NCBI RefSeq assembly: GCF_031157315.1
Contig: NZ_JAVIFU010000040.1
Coordinates: forward strand, 1 to 64,000
DNA from: Paenibacillus sp. LHD-38
GTDB lineage: Bacteria > Bacillota > Bacilli > Paenibacillales > Paenibacillaceae
Reading direction: 5' to 3'
Length of the DNA stretch: 64,000 nt
Positions 26,844 to 36,894 of this stretch are shown piece by piece (positions within the stretch are counted from its first letter, which is position 1; every line of letters begins with the position of its first letter). The translations under genes were made by a program, and so were the position numbers. The notes under the pieces are model-generated. The model did not search any database, had not been told where the DNA came from, and worked only from the letters and a program-made list of their open reading frames with translations.

Positions 26844-28364
26844 ATGAAGCTATTGAAGATGGTTGCCGGATCCCTCCTGGCCCTTAGTTTGATTGCAGGT
26901 TGTTCATCCGGCAATAGCAACAACGGTGGAAGTTCACCGAGTGAAGGGCCAACATCGGAAGCCGTAAAAAATGAAGAGATAATTCCGATCACGATAGCCG
27001 CTCAGTACTGGGGTGGACCGAAATGGGCGGAAGACCACCCGACCATTAAGTATTTGAATGAAAAATTTAACGTTGACATTGAGTTGCTGCTTATTAACGG
27101 GCCTGAATACAACGAGAAGCTGAAAGTGATGGCAGCGTCGGGCTCTTTGCCTGATTTTTACCGAGTAGACGGACCCACTTATCTCGCATGGCAACGTGAA
27201 GGCGCCTTTGTGGAGCTAACAGATTTGCTGCCGAAATACCCGAACCTGACAACGGTGTATCCGGCCGACCATGAAGCGATGAGGGTACTGAATCCGAGTG
27301 GAAAACTATTCGCTTTACCTGATATTAGCTGGACTGTAAGGGATACGGTGCAAATTCGACAGGACTGGCTGGATAATCTCGGCATCACACTTCCTTCCGC
27401 CGAAGAGTTTACGGTCGATAAATTTTATGAAATTGCGAAGGCATTCGCGAAGCAAGATCCTGACAAAAATGGTCTTAACGACACAATCGGCTTTGCGGCC
27501 AACAACTATGCTCTACGAAATGCATTCGGCATCGCAAATGAATGGATCGAGAAAGATGGAAAGCTAATCCCGCATCAGACTCAGGTTGAGGAGTATAAAG
27601 CTTATCTGGCCTTCATGAAGAAGGCTTACAGCGAAGGTGTACTGGATCAAGACTTTGTGCTTCGCAAATCGACTGAAATCGAAGAGTTAATAAAAGCGAA
27701 CAAACTGGGGCTGTATACTTTTAAAAACAATTACAACGTTGTTTTACCAGATATAAAAAAGGCTGTTCCGGAAGCGAATCCAGTTATTGTTCCCATGGCT
27801 CCGCCTATTGGACCAACGGGGCTTCGTGGAAACACGAACGTGCCGATTGGCATGAGCAAGCAGGTTATCAACGGGAAAGCAAGTAAGGAGAAAATCGATC
27901 AGATACTGCAAATTCTTGATTGGTGGGTCACCGATGAAGGTACGAGTGTCATGAAGAATGGTATCGAAGATATCCATTATAAGAAGAACGCAGAAGGTAA
28001 TTACGAGGTCACCGAACGGTGGGAGCCCGAGATGCCGCGGTTCTTGAACAGCTCTCTATTTGCTCGACCGGGTACGGATTTTAACCTCTATCCCTGGACA
28101 AGCCAAGAAGACATTAAACTTCATGAGGAATACACGGCGCTCGCCGAGAAATATCCGTGGCCGAATGCTGCTATGGGACTCGAATTCTATTCAGACACTT
28201 ACACGACAAAAGGTGCTGATTTGAATAACAAATTCCTTGAAGCGACTTATAAGATTATTGTGGGCCAGGAGCCGATCGAATACATCGAAGAGGCTTCCAA
28301 TGACTGGCTTGCAAACGGCGGAGAAAAGATCATAAACGAAATCAACGAAGCGGCACAGAAATAA
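26844..28364 (+). CDS. Extracellular solute-binding lipoprotein, LplA-like
   Basis: A 506-residue lipoprotein: signal MKLLKMVAGSLLALSLIAG with lipobox IAGC, a Ser/Gly/Asn linker, then a family 1 binding domain with AASGSLPDFYRVDGP and a DPDKNGLNDTIGF calcium-type loop. It binds the oligosaccharide for locus 2. Start ATG 26844 has AAGGGGAGTG upstream. A strong hairpin lies between it and the permease genes. Confidence 0.92.
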   Translation: MKLLKMVAGSLLALSLIAGCSSGNSNNGGSSPSEGPTSEAVKNEEIIPITIAAQYWGGPKWAEDHPTIKYLNEKFNVDIELLLINGPEYNEKLKVMAASGSLPDFYRVDGPTYLAWQREGAFVELTDLLPKYPNLTTVYPADHEAMRVLNPSGKLFALPDISWTVRDTVQIRQDWLDNLGITLPSAEEFTVDKFYEIAKAFAKQDPDKNGLNDTIGFAANNYALRNAFGIANEWIEKDGKLIPHQTQVEEYKAYLAFMKKAYSEGVLDQDFVLRKSTEIEELIKANKLGLYTFKNNYNVVLPDIKKAVPEANPVIVPMAPPIGPTGLRGNTNVPIGMSKQVINGKASKEKIDQILQILDWWVTDEGTSVMKNGIEDIHYKKNAEGNYEVTERWEPEMPRFLNSSLFARPGTDFNLYPWTSQEDIKLHEEYTALAEKYPWPNAAMGLEFYSDTYTTKGADLNNKFLEATYKIIVGQEPIEYIEEASNDWLANGGEKIINEINEAAQK

Positions 28365-28386
28365 CGACTAACACGAGCTTCGGTTT

Positions 28387-28418
28387 GGACAGGCCGCAAC
28401 TTTTCTTGCGGCCTGTCC
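28387..28418 (+). terminator. Intercistronic hairpin between binding protein and permeases
   Basis: Thirteen-base perfect arms GGACAGGCCGCAA / TTGCGGCCTGTCC with a six-base loop and no strong T run. In sugar ABC operons such a hairpin often stabilises the binding-protein mRNA or attenuates read-through, giving more binding protein than permease. Confidence 0.65.
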
Positions 28419-28465
28419 TACTCTTATCGATCGTGTTACGTCGGACTAGGAGGGAGTAAGAAACT

Positions 28466-29425
28466 ATGCATCAAACCGCAACACATACGAAAACTGCAGG
28501 AGTACCTTCGATTCCTTCGACGAAAACGAACGGAAAGTACCTGAAACGCGCATACCCGTTTTATTTGATGATCTTACCCGGGCTGCTGTATTTCCTGATC
28601 TTTCGATACGGTCCGATGTTCGGTTTATTCATCGCATTCAAGGATTATACACCGTTCCGAGGCGTTTGGGAGAGCGAATGGATCGGAGTCAAACATTTCG
28701 TTCGATTATTCTCAGAGAGCGACTTCTTGCTATTATTAAAAAACACATTATTTTTAAATCTTCTGGATATTATAATTGCTTTTCCATTCCCGATTCTAAT
28801 CGCCATTTTGCTCAATGAAGTGAGAAAGAAATTTTTTAAAAACGCCGTGCAAACCATTTTGTATGCGCCGCATTTTTTATCCTGGGTCGTCATTGTGGGA
28901 ATCACGATGTTATTTTTTCGGTCACAGGATGGCGGCGTAAACATGTTGTTGGAAGTTATGGGGTTCGACCGGGTCAATTTGATGACGGACCCGCAATATT
29001 TTCGATGGGTGTGGTTATTTCATAATATTTGGCAAGGGGCCGGTTGGGGCGCGATTATTTATTTAGCGTCAATCGCTTCTATCGACCCGGCTTTGTATGA
29101 GGCTGCGACGGTAGACGGCGCAAGCAGGCTTCGCCAGATCTGGCATATTACCGTGCCATCGCTGAAAAGCGTCATCCTGATTATGCTTATTCTGCGGCTA
29201 GGCAATTTTATCGATGTCGGCTTCGAACATATTTTCTTATTGCAGAATCCATTAAACATTCAAGTATCGGACGTTTTCGAAACGTACGTGTATCGTCAAG
29301 GTCTTGTGTTAGGCGACTTCAGCTATTCTACAGCTATCGGATTATTTAAATCCTTTGTCGGGCTCGTGCTGGTCTTAGGTGCCAATAGAATCGCGAAGCG
29401 TTTCGGAGAGGAAGGTGTGTATTGA
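28466..29425 (+). CDS. Carbohydrate ABC transporter permease, LplB-like
   Basis: A 319-residue six-helix permease with the subgroup block YLMILPGLLYFLIFRYGPMFG and EAA loop YEAATVDGASRLRQIWHITVP. ATG 28466 follows AGGAGGGAG. The stop shares one base with the next gene's start. Its paralogue in locus 1 is similar in length and motifs. Confidence 0.93.
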   Translation: MHQTATHTKTAGVPSIPSTKTNGKYLKRAYPFYLMILPGLLYFLIFRYGPMFGLFIAFKDYTPFRGVWESEWIGVKHFVRLFSESDFLLLLKNTLFLNLLDIIIAFPFPILIAILLNEVRKKFFKNAVQTILYAPHFLSWVVIVGITMLFFRSQDGGVNMLLEVMGFDRVNLMTDPQYFRWVWLFHNIWQGAGWGAIIYLASIASIDPALYEAATVDGASRLRQIWHITVPSLKSVILIMLILRLGNFIDVGFEHIFLLQNPLNIQVSDVFETYVYRQGLVLGDFSYSTAIGLFKSFVGLVLVLGANRIAKRFGEEGVY

Positions 29426-30294
29426 TGGTGAAACGTCTCTCAAAGGGCGACCTGATTTTTACGTGTATTGTATACGTATTTCTTATCGTCTTCACGATTT
29501 CGATATTGTTTCCGCTGATTTACGTCATTACGACTTCTTTTGCTCCGGTTCGAGATTACTATACGAGGGGTTTCTTTCTTCTGCCAAGCTCTTGGACATT
29601 GGAAGCGTATCAATACTTATTGCACAATCCCGGCTTTATTAGCGCATTCAAGAGTTCCGTAATCATTACCGCCGTCGGAACGGTTATAAATATAACACTT
29701 ACCTCTTTGATGGCATACGGTTTATCGGAATCATGGATCAAAGGCCGGTCCGTTGTAAACTTTTTGATCTTGTTTACGATGCTATTCTCCGGCGGCCTGA
29801 TCCCCTCATATTTGGTAGTGGACGCACTTGGTCTCATTGACACGTATTGGGCGCTTTGGCTCCCGGTGGCGATCGCCCCTTTTAACGTGATCGTCATGCG
29901 CAGCTTCTTCGCTGCCCTTCCTTATGAACTTAAGGAATCGGCAAGGATAGACGGCTGCGGGGAGTGGAGGATGTTAGCAAGGATTATCCTGCCTTTGGCA
30001 AAGCCGGCAATCGCTACGTTTACCTTGTTTTATTTGGTGGGGAACTGGAATACCTATTTTTCGGCCGTCATCTATCTTAATAACGATTCAAAGTGGCCGC
30101 TTCAAGTGTTCTTAAGACAAATGCTGATCCTCAATGACGATAAAATAGGTCAGTTAAATGAAATGATATATTCTTACACTCCAGCAGCCCGAATGGCAGC
30201 GATTCTGATTACGGCATTACCGCTGCTTATCATCTATCCGTTTCTTCAGAAGTATTTCAACAAGGGGATGTTAGTAGGGTCAGTTAAGGGATGA
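29425..30294 (+). CDS. Carbohydrate ABC transporter permease, YtcP-like
   Basis: A 289-residue six-helix partner with EAA loop KESARIDGCGEWRMLARIILP and tail FLQKYFNKGMLVGSVKG. The TGATG overlap with the previous gene couples translation. It completes the locus 2 importer. Confidence 0.93.
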   Translation: MVKRLSKGDLIFTCIVYVFLIVFTISILFPLIYVITTSFAPVRDYYTRGFFLLPSSWTLEAYQYLLHNPGFISAFKSSVIITAVGTVINITLTSLMAYGLSESWIKGRSVVNFLILFTMLFSGGLIPSYLVVDALGLIDTYWALWLPVAIAPFNVIVMRSFFAALPYELKESARIDGCGEWRMLARIILPLAKPAIATFTLFYLVGNWNTYFSAVIYLNNDSKWPLQVFLRQMLILNDDKIGQLNEMIYSYTPAARMAAILITALPLLIIYPFLQKYFNKGMLVGSVKG

Positions 30295-30321
30295 CGGTTA
30301 TACAAGAGGAGGAGGAGAACT

Positions 30322-32385
30322 TTGGCATTTATCATTGAACGGAATACAAGGTACCGCATTCCGGAGGATATGACTTCGCCCGTCCGTCATGCTTGGGAAA
30401 TGGTAGAGCGAGACCATAAACAGGTTCTCGGCGCAACTTCGACCCTCGTCTCGGGAAAAGCCGAGATAGCAAACGTCGTAATCCGTTACTCAGTACCAGA
30501 AGACCGCTGTCCGGCGTGGCCGGAGGCGTACTGCTTCCGCTTTGTACAGAACGACGGGAGCACAGAACTTCACATTGCCGCGGGCGACGATCTTGGGCTT
30601 GTGTTCGGTATGCTCGAATATAGCCGAAAGCATCTTGGCGTCGATCCTTTCTGGTTCTGGGCGGATCTTCCCCCTGAGAGGCATAGTCGGATTGAGCTGC
30701 CTGCTGATGATTATGATTCTCCTGAGCCGTATGTTCGGTTCCGCGGCTGGTTCGTTAACGATGAGGTTTGTCTGATCGGATGGAAGGAGGTGTATCCTCC
30801 GACCCGCGAGGTATGGATGCCGGTTTTCGAAGCTCTACTGCGCTGCGGCGGGAATATGGTTATCCCCGGCACTGATCTGCCGAAGCATGGCATTCACGCA
30901 GATCTGGCAGCGGAGATGGGGTTATGGGTAACGCACCATCACGCCGAGCCGCTTGGCGCGGAGATGTTCCTGCGGGCCTATCCCGGAAAAAAAGCAAGCT
31001 ATCGAGAAAACCCGGAGCTGTTCGAGACGTTATGGGAGGAAGCGATCGAGCAGCAGAAAGACCGTAACATTGTTTGGGTGTTATCTTTCCGAGGACAAGG
31101 AGACCAGCCTTTCTGGGCACAGGATCCTGCGTTCGACACACCGGAAAAACGTGGTGAAATGATCAGTCGTGTCGTTCGCAGGCAATATGATATGGTGCGG
31201 AGTAAGGTATCAAATCCTCAGTGCAGCGTCGCGTTGTACGGAGAGATCGCGGAGTTGTATAAAGCGGGTCATGTAAGTATTCCGGAAGATATTATTAAGA
31301 TCTGGGCGGACAACGGCTACGGAAAGATGGTTTCCCGACGAAACAACAACGAGAATAATCGCATTCCTTCATTGCCAGGCACGCATGACAATGGCAAGCA
31401 CGGCATTTATTACCACGTAACGTTTCACGATCTGCAGGCTTCTAATCATTTGGCTTTGTTCCCGTCTCCGACAAGCTTCATCAGAGATGAGTTGGAGAGG
31501 GCATTCCAGGCCGGCGCCAAAGATTACCTTCTCGTCAACAGCGGCAATATCCGGCCTCACATCTATACGCTGGATTTGGTAAGCGAACTATGGATGCGGG
31601 GTGAGGCGGATGCGGAAGTACATCTTCATTCGTTTGTTAGCCGAATGTACTCCTCAGGCAGGGTTGAAATTGCCGACTTGTACCGCGACTACGCTCGCAA
31701 TACGGTAACGTATGGTCCGAATGAGGACGACCGGGCGGGAGACGAGTTCTATCACCATCCAGCGCGCAAAATCGTCGGACACTGGCTTCAGGGGAAATCT
31801 GACTATCCGCTTGAACAATTATATTGGGCAACGGGGGAGGTTGATTTTCCGGAGCAAGTCGAATGGTTTCGCCGGAAGTGCGCCGATGCCTTTTCAGGCT
31901 GGCTCGAGTTGCGGGAACGAATCGAAAGACTTATTCCGAGGCTTGCGGAGCCGGAACGCCTCCGGTTGAAGGATCATTTGCAGCTGCATGTAGAGTTGCA
32001 CTTGTCTGGCTGCGGAGGCTTCGATAAATTGGGGCAATCGTTCGCAGCATACCGCGAAGGAAACTGCCCTTTAGCATTCGTTTATGCCTCCCAGGCGATA
32101 TGGAAGTATCAAGAGGGGCTTGTCGCGCTGCAGGCAGCCGAGCACGGAAAATGGGCTGATTTCTTCCGAGCAGACTGGCTGACGAATATTACGAGTACGG
32201 TGCAAAACATGGATACACTCCGTCGCTGGCTTCGCATGCATGGAGACAGTCCCGATTTCTTCCTTTGGTATAAGCAATTTCTTATGCCTGAAACTGAAAA
32301 ATATATATATTTGGAAAACACTCACCGCAATCCACTGTCAGATGACGAACTGGCGAAGAGACTGGCGGATCAGTTCGGTGTGTGA
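30322..32385 (+). CDS. Glycoside hydrolase family 115-like (alpha-glucuronidase)
   Basis: A 687-residue protein with GH115 hallmarks: FRGWFVNDEVCLIGW (the family's conserved F-R-G-x-F-x-N-D-E), FEALLRCGGNMVIPG, HHHAEPLGAEMF and VWVLSFRGQGDQPFW. Known members remove 4-O-methylglucuronic acid from xylan. This one is shorter than many GH115 enzymes and has no signal peptide, suggesting action on imported aldouronic oligosaccharides. The start is a TTG at 30322 behind an exceptional AGGAGGAGGAG site. It is 27 bases from the permease gene, in the same operon. Confidence 0.8.
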   Translation: MAFIIERNTRYRIPEDMTSPVRHAWEMVERDHKQVLGATSTLVSGKAEIANVVIRYSVPEDRCPAWPEAYCFRFVQNDGSTELHIAAGDDLGLVFGMLEYSRKHLGVDPFWFWADLPPERHSRIELPADDYDSPEPYVRFRGWFVNDEVCLIGWKEVYPPTREVWMPVFEALLRCGGNMVIPGTDLPKHGIHADLAAEMGLWVTHHHAEPLGAEMFLRAYPGKKASYRENPELFETLWEEAIEQQKDRNIVWVLSFRGQGDQPFWAQDPAFDTPEKRGEMISRVVRRQYDMVRSKVSNPQCSVALYGEIAELYKAGHVSIPEDIIKIWADNGYGKMVSRRNNNENNRIPSLPGTHDNGKHGIYYHVTFHDLQASNHLALFPSPTSFIRDELERAFQAGAKDYLLVNSGNIRPHIYTLDLVSELWMRGEADAEVHLHSFVSRMYSSGRVEIADLYRDYARNTVTYGPNEDDRAGDEFYHHPARKIVGHWLQGKSDYPLEQLYWATGEVDFPEQVEWFRRKCADAFSGWLELRERIERLIPRLAEPERLRLKDHLQLHVELHLSGCGGFDKLGQSFAAYREGNCPLAFVYASQAIWKYQEGLVALQAAEHGKWADFFRADWLTNITSTVQNMDTLRRWLRMHGDSPDFFLWYKQFLMPETEKYIYLENTHRNPLSDDELAKRLADQFGV

Positions 32386-32417
32386 TTCGTCATGAATAAA
32401 ACACTCGGAGGACATAT

Positions 32418-35400
32418 ATGGGACATCAAAAATATGAGGTTGACGCATTGTTTCAGGATCCCCCTGCCAAATTCCGCGGTGCACCGTTCTGGTCGTGGAA
32501 CTGTGAGCTGGATAAAGAACAGATTGTAAAGCAGGTGGAGTATTTTAAAGAAATGGGCATGGGTGGTTTCCATATTCATGCGAGAACCGGGCTTGATACG
32601 CCGTATCTCGGCGAACAATTTATGGACGCTGTTAAAGCCAGTATCGAAAAAGCAAAGCAAGAGAATCTGCTTGTCTATTTATATGACGAGGATCGCTGGC
32701 CTTCCGGATTTGCGGGAGGAATGGTGACGAAAGAGGAAAGCTTTCGCGGTAGACACTTGGTATTAAAGCCGCGTTCCGGAGATACCAGAGTCTATGATCC
32801 CGAACGGTCTTCGAATGAGAGGACGCTGATATTAAGCTACGATATCACGCTGGAAGACGGATATTTAACATCCTGGCGGATTCTGGGGAAAGGCGAGGAA
32901 GGCGAGAATGTATGGGATTTATATTTGGAATTCAGGCCGAAGCTTCCATGGTTTAACTACGAATCCTATGTGGATGTAATGAATCCGGAAGCGATCAAGC
33001 GTTTTATTGAAACGACCCATGAATTGTACTATAGGGAAATCGGAGAAGAATTCGGCAGTGTCGTTCCGTCTATTTTTACGGATGAGGCTCAGCTTACAGC
33101 GAATACTTTTTTAGGGTTTGCAGATGGAAAAGAAGGTGTTACATTCCCATTTACCGATAAACTTTCCGAGCTGTATATGGAGCGGTACGGAGATGACTTC
33201 TTCAATGATATATTCCCGCAATTGGTATGGGAGCTTCCGGATGGTAAAGGATCAACGGCGAAATACCGGTACCGCGATCTTGTAGCGGAAATGTTTGTAA
33301 CTGCCTTTGCCGATACCATAGGGGAATGGTGTAAAGAGCATGGGATCACCATGACTGGGCATATGAAGAGTGAGGATACTCTGCATGCCCAGACAGCTGA
33401 ACTCGGTGAGGCGATGCGTTTTTACCGGAGCTTCGGACTCCCGGGGATTGATGTATTATGCGACGATCGGGTTTATTCCACTGCTAAACAGGCGCAGAGT
33501 GCAGCACATCAATATGGTCGTGAAGGCGTTATGTCAGAGCTCTACGGTGCTACGAATTGGGATCTTGATTTCAGAAGGCACAAGCTTGGTGGAGATTGGC
33601 AGGCTGCGCTGGGCGTTACCCTCAGAGTTCATCATTTGGCTTGGATGAGCATGGCGGGAGCAGCAAAAAGAGACTGGCCTGCATCCATTTTTTATCAGTC
33701 GCCTTGGTATAAGGAATATGCCCTGATTGAAGATCACTTTGCAAGGGTCAATGTGGCGATGACGAGTGGAAAGCCGCGAGTTCGCATAGGCGTAATCCAT
33801 CCGCTGGAAACCTTCTGGCTATATACAGGGCCGAATGAGCAGACGAAGACAATTCGTGATGAGCTTGAGAGAAATTTTCAAAATGTCATTGAATGGCTGC
33901 TTTTTGAACAGCTGGATTTTGATTTTATAAGTGAATCTCTGCTTAAAGATCAATATGTGGAAAGTTCGGACAGAAAATTCCATGTCGGCGAAATGTCCTA
34001 TGATGTGGTACTGGTTCCCGGTTGCAATACGATTCGTAGCACAACGCTTTCGGCATTGCGAAAGTTTAGAGAAGCCGAGGGGGATGTCATATTTGCCGGG
34101 GAAGCGCCAACTTATGTGGATGCCTGTATTTCGGAAGAAGGAAGCTTGTTTGCAGATGTCTGCACTTGTGTAACATTTTCGAAAAACAGGATCGTTCGGG
34201 CGTTGGATCAATATCGGGATATCGAAGTTAGAAAGCCGGACGGTACAACGGCGAATTCTATTATATATCAAATGCGCGAGATCGAAGACGACGGCCGCTT
34301 TGTATTTCTGGTCAATGGGAGAAAAATCGCCAATGAGGATTTAATAAAGTCGGAATTGCTTACGGTAAGTATTCCCGGGGTTTGGCAGGTGACGCATTAC
34401 GACACGCTGAATGGTACCACGAAAGAAATAAAGCCCGATTATGGAAAGAACAGCACGGTATTCAAATGGAGAATGCATGAAGAAGACAGTCTTCTCTTGA
34501 AGCTTGAAAGAAACGATGAGGCCTGTGTCAAGACATGCCCGGCGGAAATCGTGGATGCAGCAAAGGGCGCGGATTGGGAAAAAGTGTTGACGATCGTGAA
34601 TCATGTGAATTACTCGCTTTCTGAGCCAAATGTGCTTGTGCTCGATATGGCGGAATATCGGTTGAATGGCGGCGAGTGGCAGCCTGTAGAGGAGTTACTT
34701 CGCATGGATAATAAGCTCCGCCGACAGCTTGGCATGCTGGTACGCCATGAGAGAGTTGCCCAGCCGTTTGCGAATCCGAAGGGGAAGCTGGAGCATGTGC
34801 TTGAACTGCGTTTCAAGGTTGATTTGGAAGCGGGCCTAGATGAAATGTATCTGGCGTTAGAGCAGCCGGAAATGACGGAAATCTTTGTGAATGGCATCAA
34901 GATCGAGAAGAAAGACTGCGGATACTATGTGGATGAGAGCATCAGAAAAATTGCTCTCATGCCGGTGCTTGCCGGGGAACTGGACATTCACGTAAACATA
35001 GCTTATGCGGATTACTTCAATGTGGAAAATATGTATCTTCTCGGCGATTTCGGGGTAAAAGTGGTTGGAAATAAGGCCGAAATCATAAGACTTCCTGAAA
35101 AACTCGGATTTAGCGATATTTGCAGTCAGGGGCTGCCTTTTTACGGAGGGAATGCCCTGTATGAATGCGAATTCGAAGTGAAGGAAGCCGGCGAATACGA
35201 GATAGGGGTCACAAAATTCCGCGCGCCGCTAATCGGTGTTAGCGTGGATGGAAGTAGAACGGGAACGATTGCATTTTCGCCTTACCGTGCATCGCTCGGA
35301 TATCTGGAAAAAGGGAAGCACACAATCTCTTTGGAGGTATTCGGAAACAGGATCAATACGTTTGGACAGCTTCATCTGTCCGACGAGAAGCTGAGATGGT

Positions 35401-35510
35401 ACGGCGACGGTTCATGGAAGACGGTGAATGAGAGCTTTTCTTATCAATATCAACTCAAAAAAATGGGAATCTTGAGAGAGCCGGAAATTTTTAAAAGAAA
35501 AATGGAATAG
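32418..35510 (+). CDS. GH106-like glycoside hydrolase (alpha-L-rhamnosidase-related)
   Basis: A 1030-residue cytoplasmic protein. The N-terminal TIM-barrel start is PPAKFRGAPFWSWNCELDKE, GMGGFHIHARTGLDTPY and LYDEDRWPSG, typical of GH106-related enzymes. SIFTDEAQL and MTGHMKSEDTL supply candidate catalytic acids. A beta-galactosidase-like trimerisation fold (about 440-620) and beta-sandwich domains (780-1030) follow. GH106 members cleave alpha-L-rhamnose, but this branch is poorly characterised. Ribosome site CGGAGGAC precedes ATG 32418. Last gene of the locus 2 operon, ahead of a strong hairpin. Confidence 0.75.
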   Translation: MGHQKYEVDALFQDPPAKFRGAPFWSWNCELDKEQIVKQVEYFKEMGMGGFHIHARTGLDTPYLGEQFMDAVKASIEKAKQENLLVYLYDEDRWPSGFAGGMVTKEESFRGRHLVLKPRSGDTRVYDPERSSNERTLILSYDITLEDGYLTSWRILGKGEEGENVWDLYLEFRPKLPWFNYESYVDVMNPEAIKRFIETTHELYYREIGEEFGSVVPSIFTDEAQLTANTFLGFADGKEGVTFPFTDKLSELYMERYGDDFFNDIFPQLVWELPDGKGSTAKYRYRDLVAEMFVTAFADTIGEWCKEHGITMTGHMKSEDTLHAQTAELGEAMRFYRSFGLPGIDVLCDDRVYSTAKQAQSAAHQYGREGVMSELYGATNWDLDFRRHKLGGDWQAALGVTLRVHHLAWMSMAGAAKRDWPASIFYQSPWYKEYALIEDHFARVNVAMTSGKPRVRIGVIHPLETFWLYTGPNEQTKTIRDELERNFQNVIEWLLFEQLDFDFISESLLKDQYVESSDRKFHVGEMSYDVVLVPGCNTIRSTTLSALRKFREAEGDVIFAGEAPTYVDACISEEGSLFADVCTCVTFSKNRIVRALDQYRDIEVRKPDGTTANSIIYQMREIEDDGRFVFLVNGRKIANEDLIKSELLTVSIPGVWQVTHYDTLNGTTKEIKPDYGKNSTVFKWRMHEEDSLLLKLERNDEACVKTCPAEIVDAAKGADWEKVLTIVNHVNYSLSEPNVLVLDMAEYRLNGGEWQPVEELLRMDNKLRRQLGMLVRHERVAQPFANPKGKLEHVLELRFKVDLEAGLDEMYLALEQPEMTEIFVNGIKIEKKDCGYYVDESIRKIALMPVLAGELDIHVNIAYADYFNVENMYLLGDFGVKVVGNKAEIIRLPEKLGFSDICSQGLPFYGGNALYECEFEVKEAGEYEIGVTKFRAPLIGVSVDGSRTGTIAFSPYRASLGYLEKGKHTISLEVFGNRINTFGQLHLSDEKLRWYGDGSWKTVNESFSYQYQLKKMGILREPEIFKRKME

Positions 35511-35544
35511 TTTACACCGGATTACTAGTAAGTCCGCTGGAGAA

Positions 35545-35577
35545 GATAGGACACTGCCCTAGCGGCAGTGTCCTATC
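35545..35577 (+). terminator. Operon-terminal hairpin of locus 2
   Basis: Perfect 14-base arms GATAGGACACTGCC and complement with a five-base loop, 34 bases after the GH106-like stop. The T tail is weak. Confidence 0.65.
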
Positions 35578-35765
35578 TCGTATATCCGATATGATGAAAC
35601 ATGCAGCGGGGTCACATGATCTGCTATTTCAGAATCTGGTGGTGGAAGATCTGGCATTTATTTTCTTATGTAAGTTAGTATACTTAAGATAAGCTCTTTC
35701 TTACCAGGCGGCGATTCTTTATACTATAGAAAAACCTATTGTTTGGGAAAGAAGAGGATAGCCAT

Positions 35766-36719
35766 ATGCCTAAGATCGTATTTTTACGTCTACTGTCCCA
35801 GAACCAACTTGAACAGATTTACACGGTAATTCCCTCTGAATGGGAAGTGATTCATGGCGATAAAGAGCAGTGGACTCCCCATCTGAAGGAAGCTGAGATT
35901 ATAGTCGGCTGGAACGGAACGGTCGCGGAGCAATGTTTGAATCCGAACACGAAATTAAGATGGATACAGAATTGGGGGGCAGGTGTGGACGGAATGCCGC
36001 TTGCCGAGATGGCTGCCCAAGGGATCGTATTGACAAATGCTAGTGGCGTACACGCTTTTCCGATTTCCGAAACGATCTTGGCGATGATGCTTGCTTTTTC
36101 CCGAAAGCTTCATCTTTCGATCCGCCATCAAATCCAAAATACCTGGAAATCTACGGGAGAGTTGGACGAAATTCATGGCCGAACGATGGGCGTGATCGGA
36201 GTCGGGGAGATCGGAGAGGAAACGGCCAGGTTGGGCAAAGCGTTCGGTATGAAGGTACTTGGGGTAAGACGATCTGGAAAGCCTTCACAATATGTAGATC
36301 AAATGTTCGATAATCTCGGACTCGATGAGGTGCTCCGGCTAAGCGATTACATCATCGTTACACTCCCATTAACACCGGAGACATATCGTTTATTTGGACG
36401 CAGGGAAATTGGTCTCATGAAAGCTTCCGCACACTTTATCAATATCGGCAGGGGCGGAACGACGGATACTGATGCTTTGCTTGAAGCGCTGTGTGAGGGC
36501 AAGATCGCCGGTGCAGGCTTGGATGTATTCGAGCAAGAGCCTTTGCCCGAGACGAGTCCGTTGTGGCAGATGGACAATGTCATCATCACCCCGCATAATT
36601 CGGGATCAACGGTGTATTATGATGATAGGGCAATGGAAATTTTCATAAAAAACATAAAGGCATACCTTCATAACGGTCAACCGTCCTGCAATCTCGTGGA
36701 TTTCGATAAACATTATTAA
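35766..36719 (+). CDS. D-2-hydroxyacid dehydrogenase (NAD(P)-dependent)
   Basis: A 317-residue protein of the D-isomer-specific 2-hydroxyacid dehydrogenase family: substrate domain (1-100 and the C-terminus) around a Rossmann domain with GVIGVGEIGEETARLGKAFG. The catalytic Arg lies in the NWGAGVDG or INIGRGG region, Glu in DVFEQEPLPETSPLW and His in ITPHNSG. It could reduce a keto-acid derived from uronic-acid catabolism, or act as a glyoxylate or hydroxypyruvate reductase. ATG 35766 with GAGGATAG upstream is preferred. It has its own promoter-sized gap and terminator, so it may not be in the locus 2 operon. Confidence 0.87.
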   Translation: MPKIVFLRLLSQNQLEQIYTVIPSEWEVIHGDKEQWTPHLKEAEIIVGWNGTVAEQCLNPNTKLRWIQNWGAGVDGMPLAEMAAQGIVLTNASGVHAFPISETILAMMLAFSRKLHLSIRHQIQNTWKSTGELDEIHGRTMGVIGVGEIGEETARLGKAFGMKVLGVRRSGKPSQYVDQMFDNLGLDEVLRLSDYIIVTLPLTPETYRLFGRREIGLMKASAHFINIGRGGTTDTDALLEALCEGKIAGAGLDVFEQEPLPETSPLWQMDNVIITPHNSGSTVYYDDRAMEIFIKNIKAYLHNGQPSCNLVDFDKHY

Positions 36720-36741
36720 ACAGAAAAACTATAATTGCTGT

Positions 36742-36765
36742 GGACACTTCTACCGAGGAGTGTCC
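36742..36765 (+). terminator. Terminator of the dehydrogenase gene
   Basis: GGACACT pairs with AGTGTCC over a ten-base loop and is followed by TTGTTTTG. Confidence 0.7.
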
Positions 36766-36834
36766 TTGTTTTGTTGACAAAATAAGTCTGATGCCACATG
36801 AATTCGTATTTCGCCCTATTTGCTAGCCATTACG

Positions 36835-36855
36835 CCAACGGGTCGTTTAATGCAA
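36835..36855 (+). repeat. Dispersed repeat core, diverged
   Basis: GCCAACGGGTCGTTTAATG before a hairpin, as in other copies. Confidence 0.45.
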
Positions 36856-36863
36856 GACACGGA

Positions 36864-36894
36864 GGCGGCCGATCACAATGATCGGCTGCCTTTT
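36864..36894 (+). terminator. Hairpin following a repeat core
   Basis: GCCGATCA pairs with TGATCGGC within a longer imperfect stem, then CCTTTT. Confidence 0.6.
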
